Assembly (NCBI RefSeq): GCF_003086295.3
Contig: NC_092048.1
Location: 2,513,504-2,577,503 of the forward strand
DNA: 64,000 bases
Source: Arachis hypogaea
Taxonomy: Eukaryota > Streptophyta > Magnoliopsida > Fabales > Fabaceae
Direction: 5' to 3'
Shown: positions 34,402-45,700 of the stretch, piece after piece
Position numbering within the stretch: the stretch's first letter is position 1
Layout of the letters: each line of letters starts with the position of its first letter
The notes under the pieces: generated by a model
Told to the model about the DNA's origin: nothing
The model's input: only the letters and a program-made list of their open reading frames with translations
Database searches by the model: none
Position numbers and translations under genes: made by a program

Positions 34402-35890
34402 TGACAAACCCCAAATTGACGGTTTGTTTTGCATTGAATTTAGAGTATTTTGATAACCTTTTGTCACATTTAACCTAGGAATTAGCATGATTTTGTTGTC
34501 TCTCCCATATTTGTGCTTAAGTGTAAAAACATGCTTTTTAAGCCTTATTTTGATGAATTCTAGTTCTTCTTTGATTCCATAAGATGCCTTGATGTGTTTG
34601 CTAGTAATTCCAGGATTGAAATAGGCTATGCATGGATCAAAGGAAGCAGGGAAGGAAGCATACAAGTGGAGAGAAGCATAAAAAGTCAAAGAAGCAAAGT
34701 CAGCCATGCACGCGCACGCGCACAAGGCGCTCGCGCGCACATCGCAGAAATTAGCCAGGGACGCGCACGCGTACCGTCCGCACACGCGTCGATGAGGGCA
34801 CATGACCTCACTAATGCAACACGTGCCTGGCGATTTGAGAGGGTTTCTGAACCCATTTTTGGCGCCAAATTGCTAAGGGAAAGGAATAAAAGGATGAAGG
34901 ATTAAGGGGATCAAGACTTTTGACCAATCATCATCACTTCCAACCACTAATCACTTTTAGTTTAGAGTTTTAGAGAGAGAAGCTCTCACTTCTCTCTAGA
35001 ATTAGGATTAGGATTAGGTTTAATTCTTAGATCTATGTTTTTAATCTTTGCTTTTTTCCACTTCTATCTCTCAATTCCTTGTAGTTACATTCAATCTTCT
35101 TCTATTCTTTTGTTGTAATTTCCTTTATGTTGTTCTTATGTTTTGTTGTAGATCTACTTTTGCTCCTTCTATTTTCTTTCAATTCAATTAGAGGTAATTC
35201 ATAATAATTGTGTTCCTTTTGATTGTTGTTGTTAATTCATTGCCATAATTGTTGTTAGATTCTATTTTTGTTACCAATTTACTTTGCTTTCCTTTTATGC
35301 CTTCCAAGTGTTTGATGAAATGCTTGGTTGGATTTTAGAGTAGGTTTTGTTCCTCTTGGCCTAGGTAGAGTAATTAGTGACACTTGAGTTATCTAATTCC
35401 TTTGTTGATTGATAATTGGAGAAATTGCTAATTGGTTTGAAGTGCACTAAAGCTAGTCTTTCCTTGGGAGTTGGCTAGAACTTGTAGCTCAAGTCAATTC
35501 ATCCACTTGACTTTCCTTTAATTAGTAAGGGTTAACTAAGTGGTAGCAATGAACAATTTTCATCACAATTGAGAAGGATAACTAGGATAGGACTTCTAGT
35601 TCTCACACCTTACCAAGAGCCTTTTATAGTTGTTAGTTTATTTTCATTGCCATTTACTTTTCATGCTTCTCATCCAAAACCCCAAAATAATCCATAACCA
35701 ATAACAAGACACTTCATTGTAATTCCTAGGGAGAACGACCCGAGGTTCGAATACTTCGGTTTATAAATTTAGGGGTTTGTTTTAGTGACAAACAACTTTT
35801 TGTATGAAAGGATTAGTGATTGGTTTAGAAACTATACTTGCAACGAGATTTCATTTGTGAAATTCTAAACCGTCAAAAATCCAATCGTCA
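34402..35890 (+). repeat. 3' LTR of the Tat/Ogre-like element
   Basis: The first ~560 bp is nearly identical to the 5' LTR, but the last ~900 bp is clearly diverged with indels. That uneven pattern suggests local gene conversion or that the two LTRs come from different copies. Confidence 0.9.
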
Positions 35891-37824
35891 GCCATCTCAT
35901 ACTGTGGCTGGGCCTGCTTCTTCTTTCCTTTGGCCTTTGAAGATGATCCTTGTTGGGGTGCCCCTTTGCATGTTTTGGAATTGTGACCAATATCTCCACA
36001 CTTGGAGCATGTAACTCTGAAGGTCTTCTTGGCCTTTGTCCCATCAGGTCCGTCCTCCACTGCATCAGGTCGCCTTCGCTTCACAGGACGCCCAATTGGT
36101 CTCTTAATTTTGGGGGGTATGGAACTAACTACTCCAGATTTATCCCAATATTCCTCACTGTTGACAGGGCTTATGGAGTGAGCATAGGTAGCCCTGAATG
36201 CATCCATCTTCAGCCATTGATGGACATATCCCTCTGGTCTATCCCCTCTTTTGCCAATTGCAGCCATTGCATGCACACAAGGGATGCCTAGTGTCTCATG
36301 TAAATTAGAGTTGTGATTAACATATGATGAATATATCAGAAATTCAAACCCAACAGCATGTTAAGCACACCATAGAAAATAACCTTTAAGATTCAAACCC
36401 AGAAAAATTCCAATGGAGCACTATATAAGAAATTAATACAAGTAAAATGTAACAATTACCTGTAAGTTGCCACATGTTACAGGAACATGTACTGTTTCCT
36501 AGATCCACCCCCACTTTCTTCATGTGATACTGCACCTCAAAAATTTGTCTGGCATCATCACCAGTCCATTGAGCAGTCCAGTATTTGCATTCTTTCATGA
36601 TGTCATCAATCCTCTTTTGTTGCACTGGTGCCACTATGCCTGTGTAGGTGCTCAAAACTCTCTTATGCTGGGCCATCCTCCTCATGATGTAGCATTTCAA
36701 TTCTTCCAGCATTGTCAAAATGGGTTTTCCTCTGTAGTGTACTATTTTGGCATTCCACACTTCTGTCATGTTATTGGTGATGTTATCTAGCTTCGGCCAG
36801 TGACTAAAATGTGATTTTGTCCAGCATCCAGGGTCGAATTTTGCAAGGTAAGCCCATGCATCCTTGTTTACCTTCTTTAGTCTCATCATGTGCTCCTTGA
36901 ACTCTGCCTTCGTACTGCTTTTAGCACAAGCCCATACGACATTCTTCAATTGCTTGCTCTTGTACTTATTGGTGAAATTTTTCCATATATGTCTAACACA
37001 GTTCCTGTGATGGGCATTCGGCATAACCGCCTTCATCGCCGGCATCAGACCCTATACAAAATTGAAGTGTGGTATAACTAAATTAATCATTGTTGCAAAA
37101 TTAAGAGTAAATTTAACATAACAGTAACAAAAAATTTGCCAAAGGTAGCATTTACCTTTTGCTGATCACTGATGAAGTTCCACCCTTCAACTGCAGTAGG
37201 GCCTAAGTCATTTTGCAACAAGTCTAAAAACCATTTCCAGCTTTCTTTAGTCTCACTAGCAACCACTGCGTATGCAATCACGTAAAAGTGATTGTTGGCA
37301 TCTTGTGCCACCGCCGACAGCAGTTGTCCTCCGTAATAACCCTTCAAGAAGCACCCGTCTAACCCTATCAACGGTCGACAACCAGCCCTAAACCCCTTTT
37401 TACACGCATCCAAGCACACATATAACTTGTCAAACAGTGGAGGGGACTGGGGAATTGGCTCCACTGCTAACAGAGCAGTTGAACCATGATTGCTTCTGTG
37501 TAGTTCTTGTAGGTAATCTCTAAGCTTTCCATATTGAGCCTTCTCATTACCAACATACTTCTCTCTTGCTATCTTCAAACCTCTGTACAACATCTTATCA
37601 CTAATAATCACATTATAATCAATTTTGATATGATCCCAAGCCTCTGCATGGGTTAGCCTTGGCTGACTTAGAAGCTTTTTTTCCAACTTCTCCGCAACCC
37701 AATTTTGATCGGCCATGTTGCTTCCAAACTCTCTACCACAAGTATGCACAGGATTAAAGGTCTTAATCTGATAGGCCCCGGACCTAGAGTTCCTAGCACA
37801 ATAAATAATCCAAGGACAATCATT

Positions 37825-37959
37825 CTTCTCATGTTGTGCTTTGTCACCTACTGCCTCAGACCCTGGCTTACTAGCATTTTGTGCTTTATCACCTATTGTG
37901 TCAGACCCTGGCTAGCTAGCATTTTGTTCTTTAACACCTACTGCCTCAGACCCTGGCTT
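37825..37959 (-). repeat. Three 45-bp tandem repeats in the transposase gene
   Basis: Three in-frame 15-codon units read KPGSEAVGVKEQNAS, then *PGSDTIGDKAQNAS, then KPGSEAVGDKAQHEK. The middle copy starts with TAG instead of AAG. The array lies between the MuDR domain and the CPWIIY segment. Confidence 0.9.
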
Positions 37960-39577
37960 GATAGCATTTTGATCAGGGTTAGCTTCAGTAGAATTGGCCA
38001 CAGCTGGAATGTCATCAACTGAATTCTCCTCTTGGCCTCCGTTTGATCCACCCTCTTTTGCTTTAGCTTCCCTCTTAGCTCTTAGTCTTGCTTTGGCCTT
38101 ATCCTTCTGTATCTCCTTTCCAGCCATCAACCCTCCATGAACACATGCTGCTCTCACCCGCCTCTTATCATTCTTCATGTAAAATGTTCTTCTCCCTTCA
38201 GCTATAGTATAGTCCTTTAGAGCCTTTTTGAACTGGTCTAAAGTCTCAAATTCCATCCTCAATTGAAATTGAACTTCTCCAAAATCTGCATTTGGATCAT
38301 ATTGAGGCCAATTAAATCCTTTACCCCCATCATCACTTGAGTCTGGAGGAGTCAAGAAGGCCTCTGACTCATACTCAAAATCAATTTCTGACTCATCCCT
38401 TGGCTCCACTCCAATCTCCTCTGCAAAGGTTGAAGGTTTCCTAGGCTCAGTCCCATTAACTTCATGAGGCCCATTATTGTCATTTGGGCTTGGTTCATCA
38501 CTGTCAGGCCCAACTGCCCTTGGCCCACCATCACCATTCTTCCTCACTTCAGGCCACTTCCACCACTTACAGCACATCCATCTTTCTTATACCCTGCTTT
38601 TTTACCTTGGGTCTTAGCCTTGGAACCTCTGGTAACATTGACATTTGGCTTTGAAGCTTTCATTGTAGTTTTTTTCTTTCCCTTATCACATTTTCTCCCT
38701 TTCTTTCCACTATTTTTTTTAACACCCCTCATCTTCACTTGAATCAGAAAATCCATAACCTGAGGGTGGGGGCTTATATGGCTCATCTTCTGTAGATTCA
38801 TACCCATCATCATCACTAGAACTACTCCCAATGTCTGCATCATTGTCCAACCCAGCATCTTCAACAACTACCTCCGCAGCACCTTCATCAGAATCAGATA
38901 ATATCTCCTCCACCCCTTCCAGTACTGGATGGTCAAAATATATGTAAAATTCATCTGTATCCTCATTCTGTATCTTATTCTTCTGTAACGCTCTAATTTC
39001 TTTATCTTCATGAATCGGGTGTAGACCAGACTTCAGAGTTTTAGATGTGGGATCATACCAGTACATAGCTTTATAATCATGGTATCCCAAGTCCAGAAAA
39101 AGTTTCTTCAAGTCAAAGAAACAAATGAGGTCAACATCCATTGGGGGAAACCTTTCCACCTTCCCATTAATGTACACCAAGACACCTTTGTTATCTCGAA
39201 CAAAGCTTCCACCATGATGAAACACTGGGACCACATCTTCCGACATCTAAATGCCAACAAATAAACAAGTACAACTCATTTTCTATTATATCCAATATCG
39301 CTAATCACTACAACTATCCACTACAATGCATGCAACCAAAATCAGAAATTCAAAAATAATTAAGTAAAAAAAACGTTTCACTTACCTTGATCGGTTGAGT
39401 GTTGAACCAACTTCCTTCACAACCACTTTCACGATCAACGTCACCAGTGACTATGAATAGAGCAATGAGTATGCACAATGTTGATGGAGGTATGCAAGAG
39501 TTTTCTTCGTAAAACCTAGCAGAGCTAATGGGGTATGGAGTAATTTCACAAACAATTGAATATGAAGAGACTTGTAT

Positions 39578-39932
39578 ATCAAATTGGCCCCCCAAATAAA
39601 ATGGCATCGTTTGGTTGCACTGCCCTCCATCGCGGGGACCTATTTGTCCCATAAAAAACGACGTCGTTCTCCTTTGCCCCAAAACGACGTCGTTTTGTCC
39701 TGCAAGCACAGGGACCAAATTGTCCTCCACGTGACACGTCACTCTTAACCCGACACGTCAGCCAAGTTACCTCCACGTAGGACGTCAATCTTAGACCTGA
39801 CCGGCTGAACCTGGTGTGGGGACGTATCTGGTGTGTAGCTAAGAAGGTTAGGGACAAAATTTTAATTAAATTTTCTTGGGGACAAATCTGTCTAAACGTG
39901 AATTCCTTGGGGACCTATTTGGGGTATTACTC
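39578..39932 (-). repeat. Right MULE TIR
   Basis: Inverted match of 25871-26225. It carries the same three palindromes, at 39598-39612, 39654-39669 and 39681-39696; here two are exact acgacgtcgt. The transposase ATG lies ~330 bp inside, so the TIR probably supplies its promoter. Confidence 0.9.
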
Positions 39933-39941
39933 AAAACTTTA

Positions 39942-40690
39942 TCACCTGTATCAATTATTCTTGATTCACAACTTTCAGAAGTTTCAATGTAAATGCACTT
40001 ATGTATTGACGGTAGTCTTTGTCTTGTTGTTTATATCATTATTGTATATAATCTTGTGAAAACAAATAACATTAATTAGTATTTGATTTTTGTTGGCTCT
40101 CCTTTGTTTTGCCACCGTCTATCTCCTTCGCACGTTGTGCTGCCACCGCCGACTATCTTTTTCACACGTCGCAAGATCTGCAGCTGTTCATCAGTCTTTT
40201 CCACCACTGCTACCTCTACAAGAATTGGTGGCATCCTCCATTGCTCAATGTGGTGTCTGGCGTCCAAATCTATGTCTTCACTGCCATCTTCTAGATGTAC
40301 CTTTCTTCCTCTTCTTCTATAGATGTACATCTATCTTTGCCTCTTTTTCATGACATCGTGTTCTTCTTCCACCTGTATTTCCCACTACATTTTCTTCCTT
40401 TGGTTCTTTACATTTTTTATGTTTATTTTATTGTTTATTTATATGAATTTTGATTAATGTTTGTTAGATTGATCAATTATACTATAAAAAGCCTATTAGA
40501 TATTGTGTTGTTTTATTTGATTGATTTTTTTGATTAGTTGAATGACTGTAGAAAAGTAGCGGTGATGGTAGTGGCTGCAGAGAATAAACGGGCAATGATA
40601 TTTTTGTTACGTGTACATGGTATTTTTGTTGTTTTTAATTAGGTCTTACTAATAAAAGACTCGAATCAACGTCTTTTTAAGAACCAAATT
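39942..40690. repeat. Dispersed repeat, right part beyond the MULE
   Basis: Resumes at the MULE target site with tcacctgtatcaattattc and continues into a full copy: gtattgacggtagtctttg, caaataacattaattagta, the pyrimidine-rich block at 40083-40320, and aataaaagactcgaatc..cgtcttttt. The same order occurs repeatedly in the AHL first intron. Confidence 0.75.
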
Positions 40691-41161
40691 GTAGCCTAAT
40701 CAGATCAAACTCCAAAGTTGTTAACTTGAACTAGATAATGAGTTGGATCTAAAGCTTTTAATATTCTACACCTAATTTGGAACTTTAGTAATGGACAAAT
40801 AGTAGATAAAACTCTTAAATGTGCGTGTAAATGCAAATTATGCGTGAGTTTATAATATTTAGGATTGAAAATTGTCCAATTTATCTCACAAATAAAAAAA
40901 TAAACTAAATGATGAGTTCCACCCAAGAAAATAAAAAACAGAGCCATTTTTTTTTCTGAAAGAAAAGAATAAACTTTACTTACACTAAAAGAGTACGAGA
41001 AATATCATTAACAATCATAAACAAAGTTGATAAAATAAAACAAATTACAACATTTGTAATTTTTAAATTTGTTTATATCACATAAATAGTTCTCTGTTAC
41101 CTACAAAAACTAGATAAACAACTCAACTTTTCAGACTCTGTAAAGCATTTAGCAGATAACA
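40691..41161. other. 3' flank of AHL, AT-rich
   Basis: AT-rich with no gene. The part nearest 41161 should be the AHL 3' UTR. Confidence 0.5.
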
Positions 41162-41557
41162 TTAATTAGTATCCACATCCGCTGGTGAGGCTGTTTGGTC
41201 AAGGTCAATAGCATCCTCGATTGAAGAAGAATGCATGTTGAGATCTTCAGCAATGACATTATTTGACACCCCATTAGTTGTTGTAGGAGTCACATTATCT
41301 GCTATGTCATTAGTTGTTACAATTGTGACACCATCTTGAACTGCATTTGTTGTTCCTGGTGGTAAAGGGAAACTTTGTTCTTGCAATGACAACTTAAGAA
41401 CTTTGTGGCTACCCCTTGAGGAATTTGGAATATCCGGCATGACAGCAACAGCGGCAGCAGCAGCATAAGGGACACCATCAGAAGAAGGGTCAGATGAGTA
41501 CCTCTTCTTGATTTGATTGCTGATGTTTTGCTTGAAAGTGGCCAAAACAAGCTGCAA

Positions 41558-42245
41558 GGTTACATTAATAATTAATAATGACTCAAAGTATATAGTTTAT
41601 GCTTTGAACAATACGGTAAATCATTAAGCTAACAAGTAATAAAATGTGTTTGGATATAATGTATGTATTTTGGACAAGAATAGTATACTGAGAATTCGAT
41701 TAAATTAGAATAGTACGTTACCAACTCTATTAATGGATAATAGATATATCATTAAAATAAATAGAATCATTATCTTGGAAAGCTGTTATGACATCGAAAC
41801 ATACATTTAAGATCGTAAATGCCTAACGGTTACAAACGGACTGGACCGTCCGAACGAACCGAACCGCCCTGGCTATCCAGGCAGTCCGAAAGGCATAACA
41901 TAGGAAAAAGGAAAACTCATGAGGTAAGGAATAATTCACTACAATCATTCTAAGTGCACTACTGACTTAAGCATCGAAGTGCTTTGCAGGTTGTCCTCCC
42001 GATCTAGTGTAGACATAACTCAAGTTAGGATTCCAGAATCTCGTAAGCTCGTAACCACACCAAAAGGTATGAACAGTATACAAACACCATAACTCCAAGT
42101 TGCTTCTATATATGGAAAGCCTACTACTAGCCATTGGCATAAAGCATTCTTTGAATCCTATCTATGATTGAAAACTAATAACATTATTTTAAACATAAAG
42201 AACAGTAGTAATGAAATATGAACATGTTTATATGAAATGGTTTAC
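41558..42245. other. AHL intron 4, no further feature
   Basis: ~690 bp, AT-rich apart from a GC-richer patch at 41818-41890 (aacggttacaaacggac, ggaccgtccgaacgaacc), which may be a repeat fragment. Confidence 0.4.
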
Positions 42246-42748
42246 TTGAATAGGGGCAGCAGCAATCAAAGAGTTCTCAATGCCACCACCAAAAACCCTG
42301 CCATCAGGTTTAGCAAGAGAAACACTCAACATGCCATCTTTGCGATATGCATTACCAGTGCCATTGGTGTAGGTGCATGATCCAGATAAAGATAAAATCT
42401 CAAACCTACCCTGTATATATATGTAACACAAAATCAATTGGGAAAGAATAAGAAAAACAATGTCTTTCTTATTGTTGATAGTTACCTCATATCTCAATAG
42501 ACCACCAGGTTGGCGAATTACAACACTAGACACAGAACCAGTAGCTGAAAGTATGCAAACATAGCACGAGGGCCTTTTTGGAAAAATGACAATATCCTAC
42601 TTACCACATCCTGAAATATCATAAATTAAATATGAACAATTAATCGTTTTGCAGTGTCTAATTTTTGTGTTACCACTTACCTCTCCAGTACCAACAATCA
42701 TCACATGAGGTGTGAAGCTTCCACCAGCTGTTTCTGCAACAAACCCAC

Positions 42749-45700
42749 CTGCATCACAAATGACATTGTAAATGCACTTACGTATTGATGGTAGTCTTTG
42801 TCTTGTTATTTTATATCATTATTGTACATAATCTCATGAAACAAATAACATTAATTAGTATCAAGAAAGTAGTGGTGATGGTGTCATAGTGGTGGTTGCA
42901 GAGTAGAAGGGAGACGATGATATTTTTGTTATGTGTACATAGATAGTATTTTTGTTTTTTGTCTTGTTAATAAAAGACTCGAATTCACGTCTTTTTAAGA
43001 AGAAATTTTATCACCTGTGTCAATTATTCTCGGTTCACAATTTTTAGAAGTTTCAATATGAATACGCTTATGTATTGATGGTAGTTTTTGTCTTCTTATT
43101 TTATATCATTATTGTACATAATCTCGTAAAATAAATAACATTAATTAGTATCAGAAACGTAGTGGTGATGGTGTCATGGTAGTGGTTGTAGTGAAGAAGG
43201 GGACAATGATATTTTTCCTTTGTGCACACAGTATTTTTTATGATTTTATATTATTTATTACGTTACTCTTGTTTGCTTGTGTGGCGTGAATGTCCTCCCC
43301 AACTTTGACTTTTGAGTTTAAAAGGACAAAATATTATGAAAATAGATCCTCTCAATTTTTTTTTCTTAATTGTTTGGTAAAGTATGATCTCTCACTTTTC
43401 ATTCTTTAAGTGGGACAAAAAAAATATGTGAAATCATACTTTACCAAATAATTAAAAGAAAAAATTGAGAGAATCTACACCCAAAATAATATTATTACTG
43501 ATACTAATTATTCTTTCGTGGTATGCCAATAATCTGATTTCTTATTAGTTATTATTACTCCTATCATATATAAAAGACAATATGTGTGGATTTTGATATA
43601 TTGCCAATTAAAATTTAATTTATTGTGATTAAAAAATTTAATAATTTTAAATAAATTTTTAGATATTATTCTAAATTTTATTTATCACCTAAATATTGAT
43701 TAGATTTTAATATAGCATTAAGTTTTATATTAGAAAAATAATTCTCCTTGACTATACGCATCAATTACAAATTTTAACAAAATATATGTTATTTTATATC
43801 ATTATTGTACATAATCTCATGAAATAAATAATACTAATTAGTATCAGGAAGATAATGATGATGGTGTTATGGTGATGATTGTAGAGAAGAAGGAGGACAG
43901 TGATATTTTTGTTATGTGTACATAGTATTTTTTTTTGTTTTTTTATTATATCTTATTAATAAAAGACTCAAATTCACGTCTTTTTTTAAAAAAAAAATTT
44001 ATCACCCGTGTCAATTATTCTCGATTCACAACTTTTAGAAGTTTCAATATAAATACACTTACGTATTGACGGTAGTCTTTGTCTTGATATTTTATATCAT
44101 TATTATACATAATATCATGAAACAAATAACATTAATTAGTATCAGGTAGTGATGATGGTGCCATGGTGGTGGTTGCAAAGAAGAAAGGAGACAATTATAT
44201 TATTGTTATGTGTGTATAGATAGTATTTTTGTTGTTTTTTATTATGTCTTGTTAATAAAAGACTCGAATCCACGTCTTTTTAAGAAAAAACTTTATCATC
44301 TTTGTTAATTATTTTCGATCCATAACTTTTAGAAGTTTCAATGTAAATGCACTTATGTATTGACGGTAGTCTTTGTCTTGTTTTATATCGTTATTGTACA
44401 TAATCTTGTGAAAACAAATAACATTACTTAGTATTTGATTTTGTTGGGTCTATCTTCCTTCATTCTGCCACTGTCTATCTCCTTCGCATTTTGCTGCCGC
44501 TGCCACTATCTATCTCGTTCGCATGTTGTGTCGCTGGCTCACTGTTGCCGACTATCTCCTTTGCACATCGCAAGATCTGCAACCGTTCGCCATTGCAGTG
44601 GCCCTCCTCTGCTCCTTTGCTCCCTCCCTTTAAACCTCCTTCCTTTCTTCTCTTCCTCTTTTTTTTTTCTATCGTCCATACCCTCCCACTACTCTTTCTT
44701 CCTCTCATTCGTCTTTCTTCTCTCATCCTTGCTCCTTTTCTTCGATTGTTGTTTCTGGTTTTTCTTCTTTTTTTTTTTTAAATCTAGATCTGAGATCCAT
44801 ATCTAGATCTAAAATAGCTCTTCTGTGATTGTTCTCTCCCCTTTATACTCCTTCTCTTTTTTTCTTTTCTCCTTCTACAGTTCTCACCACAGACCGTATT
44901 TTGGACCTGAGTTTAGCTATGTGTTCCTGTTTTAATAACCCATCTGTGGTGTTTTCATTTAATTTTTGTGGTGGTATTTTTGGTTTTCTTTTATGGTTGC
45001 TGACGGTAGTTGAATGTTACAGATTTTTTCAGATCTAAAAGAAAAATACTTTGAGAAGATGTTGTTCATAGAAAAACTTTCAGATCTAAAAAATATCTAG
45101 ACCGATATGGAGAAAAAGAAGATATCTCTTATTGTCTTGTAGCATATATGTGTAGATTTAAAAATAAAAGATATTTAATTTTGTCTTTGATTTTATCTTT
45201 TAAGATTTTTAATAATCGAATATTGTATTTTCTATCAAATTATAGTTCAATATATAGGATATTTATTTTTTTTGGTATCAATATAGAATTAATGTTTCTA
45301 TGATCTTTGTAAATGTTGTTTGATTTTTCTATGAATGAAAAATAGTTTTTTTCTGTCAAAAAATTTGTGAGATCACACTTTACCAAATAATTAAAAGAAA
45401 AAAATTGAGAGAATTTACACCTAAAATAATATTATTACTGATACTAATTTCGTAGTATGTCAGTAAATTTGATATCTTATTAGTTATTATTACTATTATC
45501 ATATATAAAAGAAAATATGTGTGAATTTTGATATTGTCAATTAAAATTTAATTTATTGTGATTAAAAAATTTAGTAATTTTAAATAATTTTTTAAATATT
45601 ATTCCAATTTTTATTTATCACCTATATATTGATTAGATTTAAATATGGCATTAATTTTTATATTAGGAATATAATTCTCCTTGACTATATGTCAATTAAA

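Larger units (their letters stand above)
27918..35890 (+). mobile_element. Tat/Ogre-like non-autonomous LTR retrotransposon, TSD gccat
   Basis: Target duplication gccat at 27913-27917 and 35891-35895. LTRs 27918-29424 (1,507 bp) and 34402-35890 (1,489 bp) begin tgacaaacccc and end cgtca. The primer-binding site tggcgccgttgccgggga (29428-29445) is the type used by Tat/Ogre Gypsy elements, and the LTR word cgacccgaggttt..atacttcggttta also fits. The PPT gtgtggggaggt precedes the 3' LTR. The interior has one gag-like frame and 2.9 kb of non-coding DNA; no protease, RT, RNase H or integrase. It sits inside a MULE transposase exon. Confidence 0.93.
27361..39246 (-). pseudogene. mudrA-like: MuDR-type MULE transposase, split by a retrotransposon
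   Basis: Minus-strand gene from ATG 39246 to TGA 27361. Segments in order: an N-terminal domain (39246 to ~38730, acidic end); a Lys-rich part read in another frame (~38730-38560); the MuDR DNA-binding domain (FGEVQFQLRMEFETLDQFKK), then CPWIIYCARN; the DDE domain (exon to 37156, LIGLDGCFLKGYYGG and FISDQQK, then exon 37051-36460 with HHRNCVRHIWKNF); a SWIM finger CSCNMWQLTG/IPCVHAMA spanning the next intron; and a zinc knuckle CSKCGDIGHNSKTC. Its exon (36287 down) is split by the LTR element at 35890/27918 and resumes to 27885. Last exons are 27708-27598 and 27519-27361, ending FIPTPGLNQSKKK. Damage: two apparent frameshifts, a TAG at 37912-37914, and the insertion. Confidence 0.9.
25871..39932. 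mobile_element. 14-kb MuDR-like MULE with 9-bp target duplication
   Basis: The ends gagtaatacccc and ggggtattactc are inverted. The 9-bp target duplication aaaacttta is identical at 25862-25870 and 39933-39941. TIRs of ~355 bp (25871-26225 and 39578-39932) differ at only a few sites. Inside are two converging genes, each beginning near its TIR: a GRF-finger gene (+) and a MuDR transposase (-). Removing the nested LTR element (27918-35890 plus one 5-bp duplication) leaves a MULE of ~6.1 kb, a normal autonomous size. Sharp TIRs and TSD show that the insertion is relatively young, but the transposase now carries several disruptions. Confidence 0.95.
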
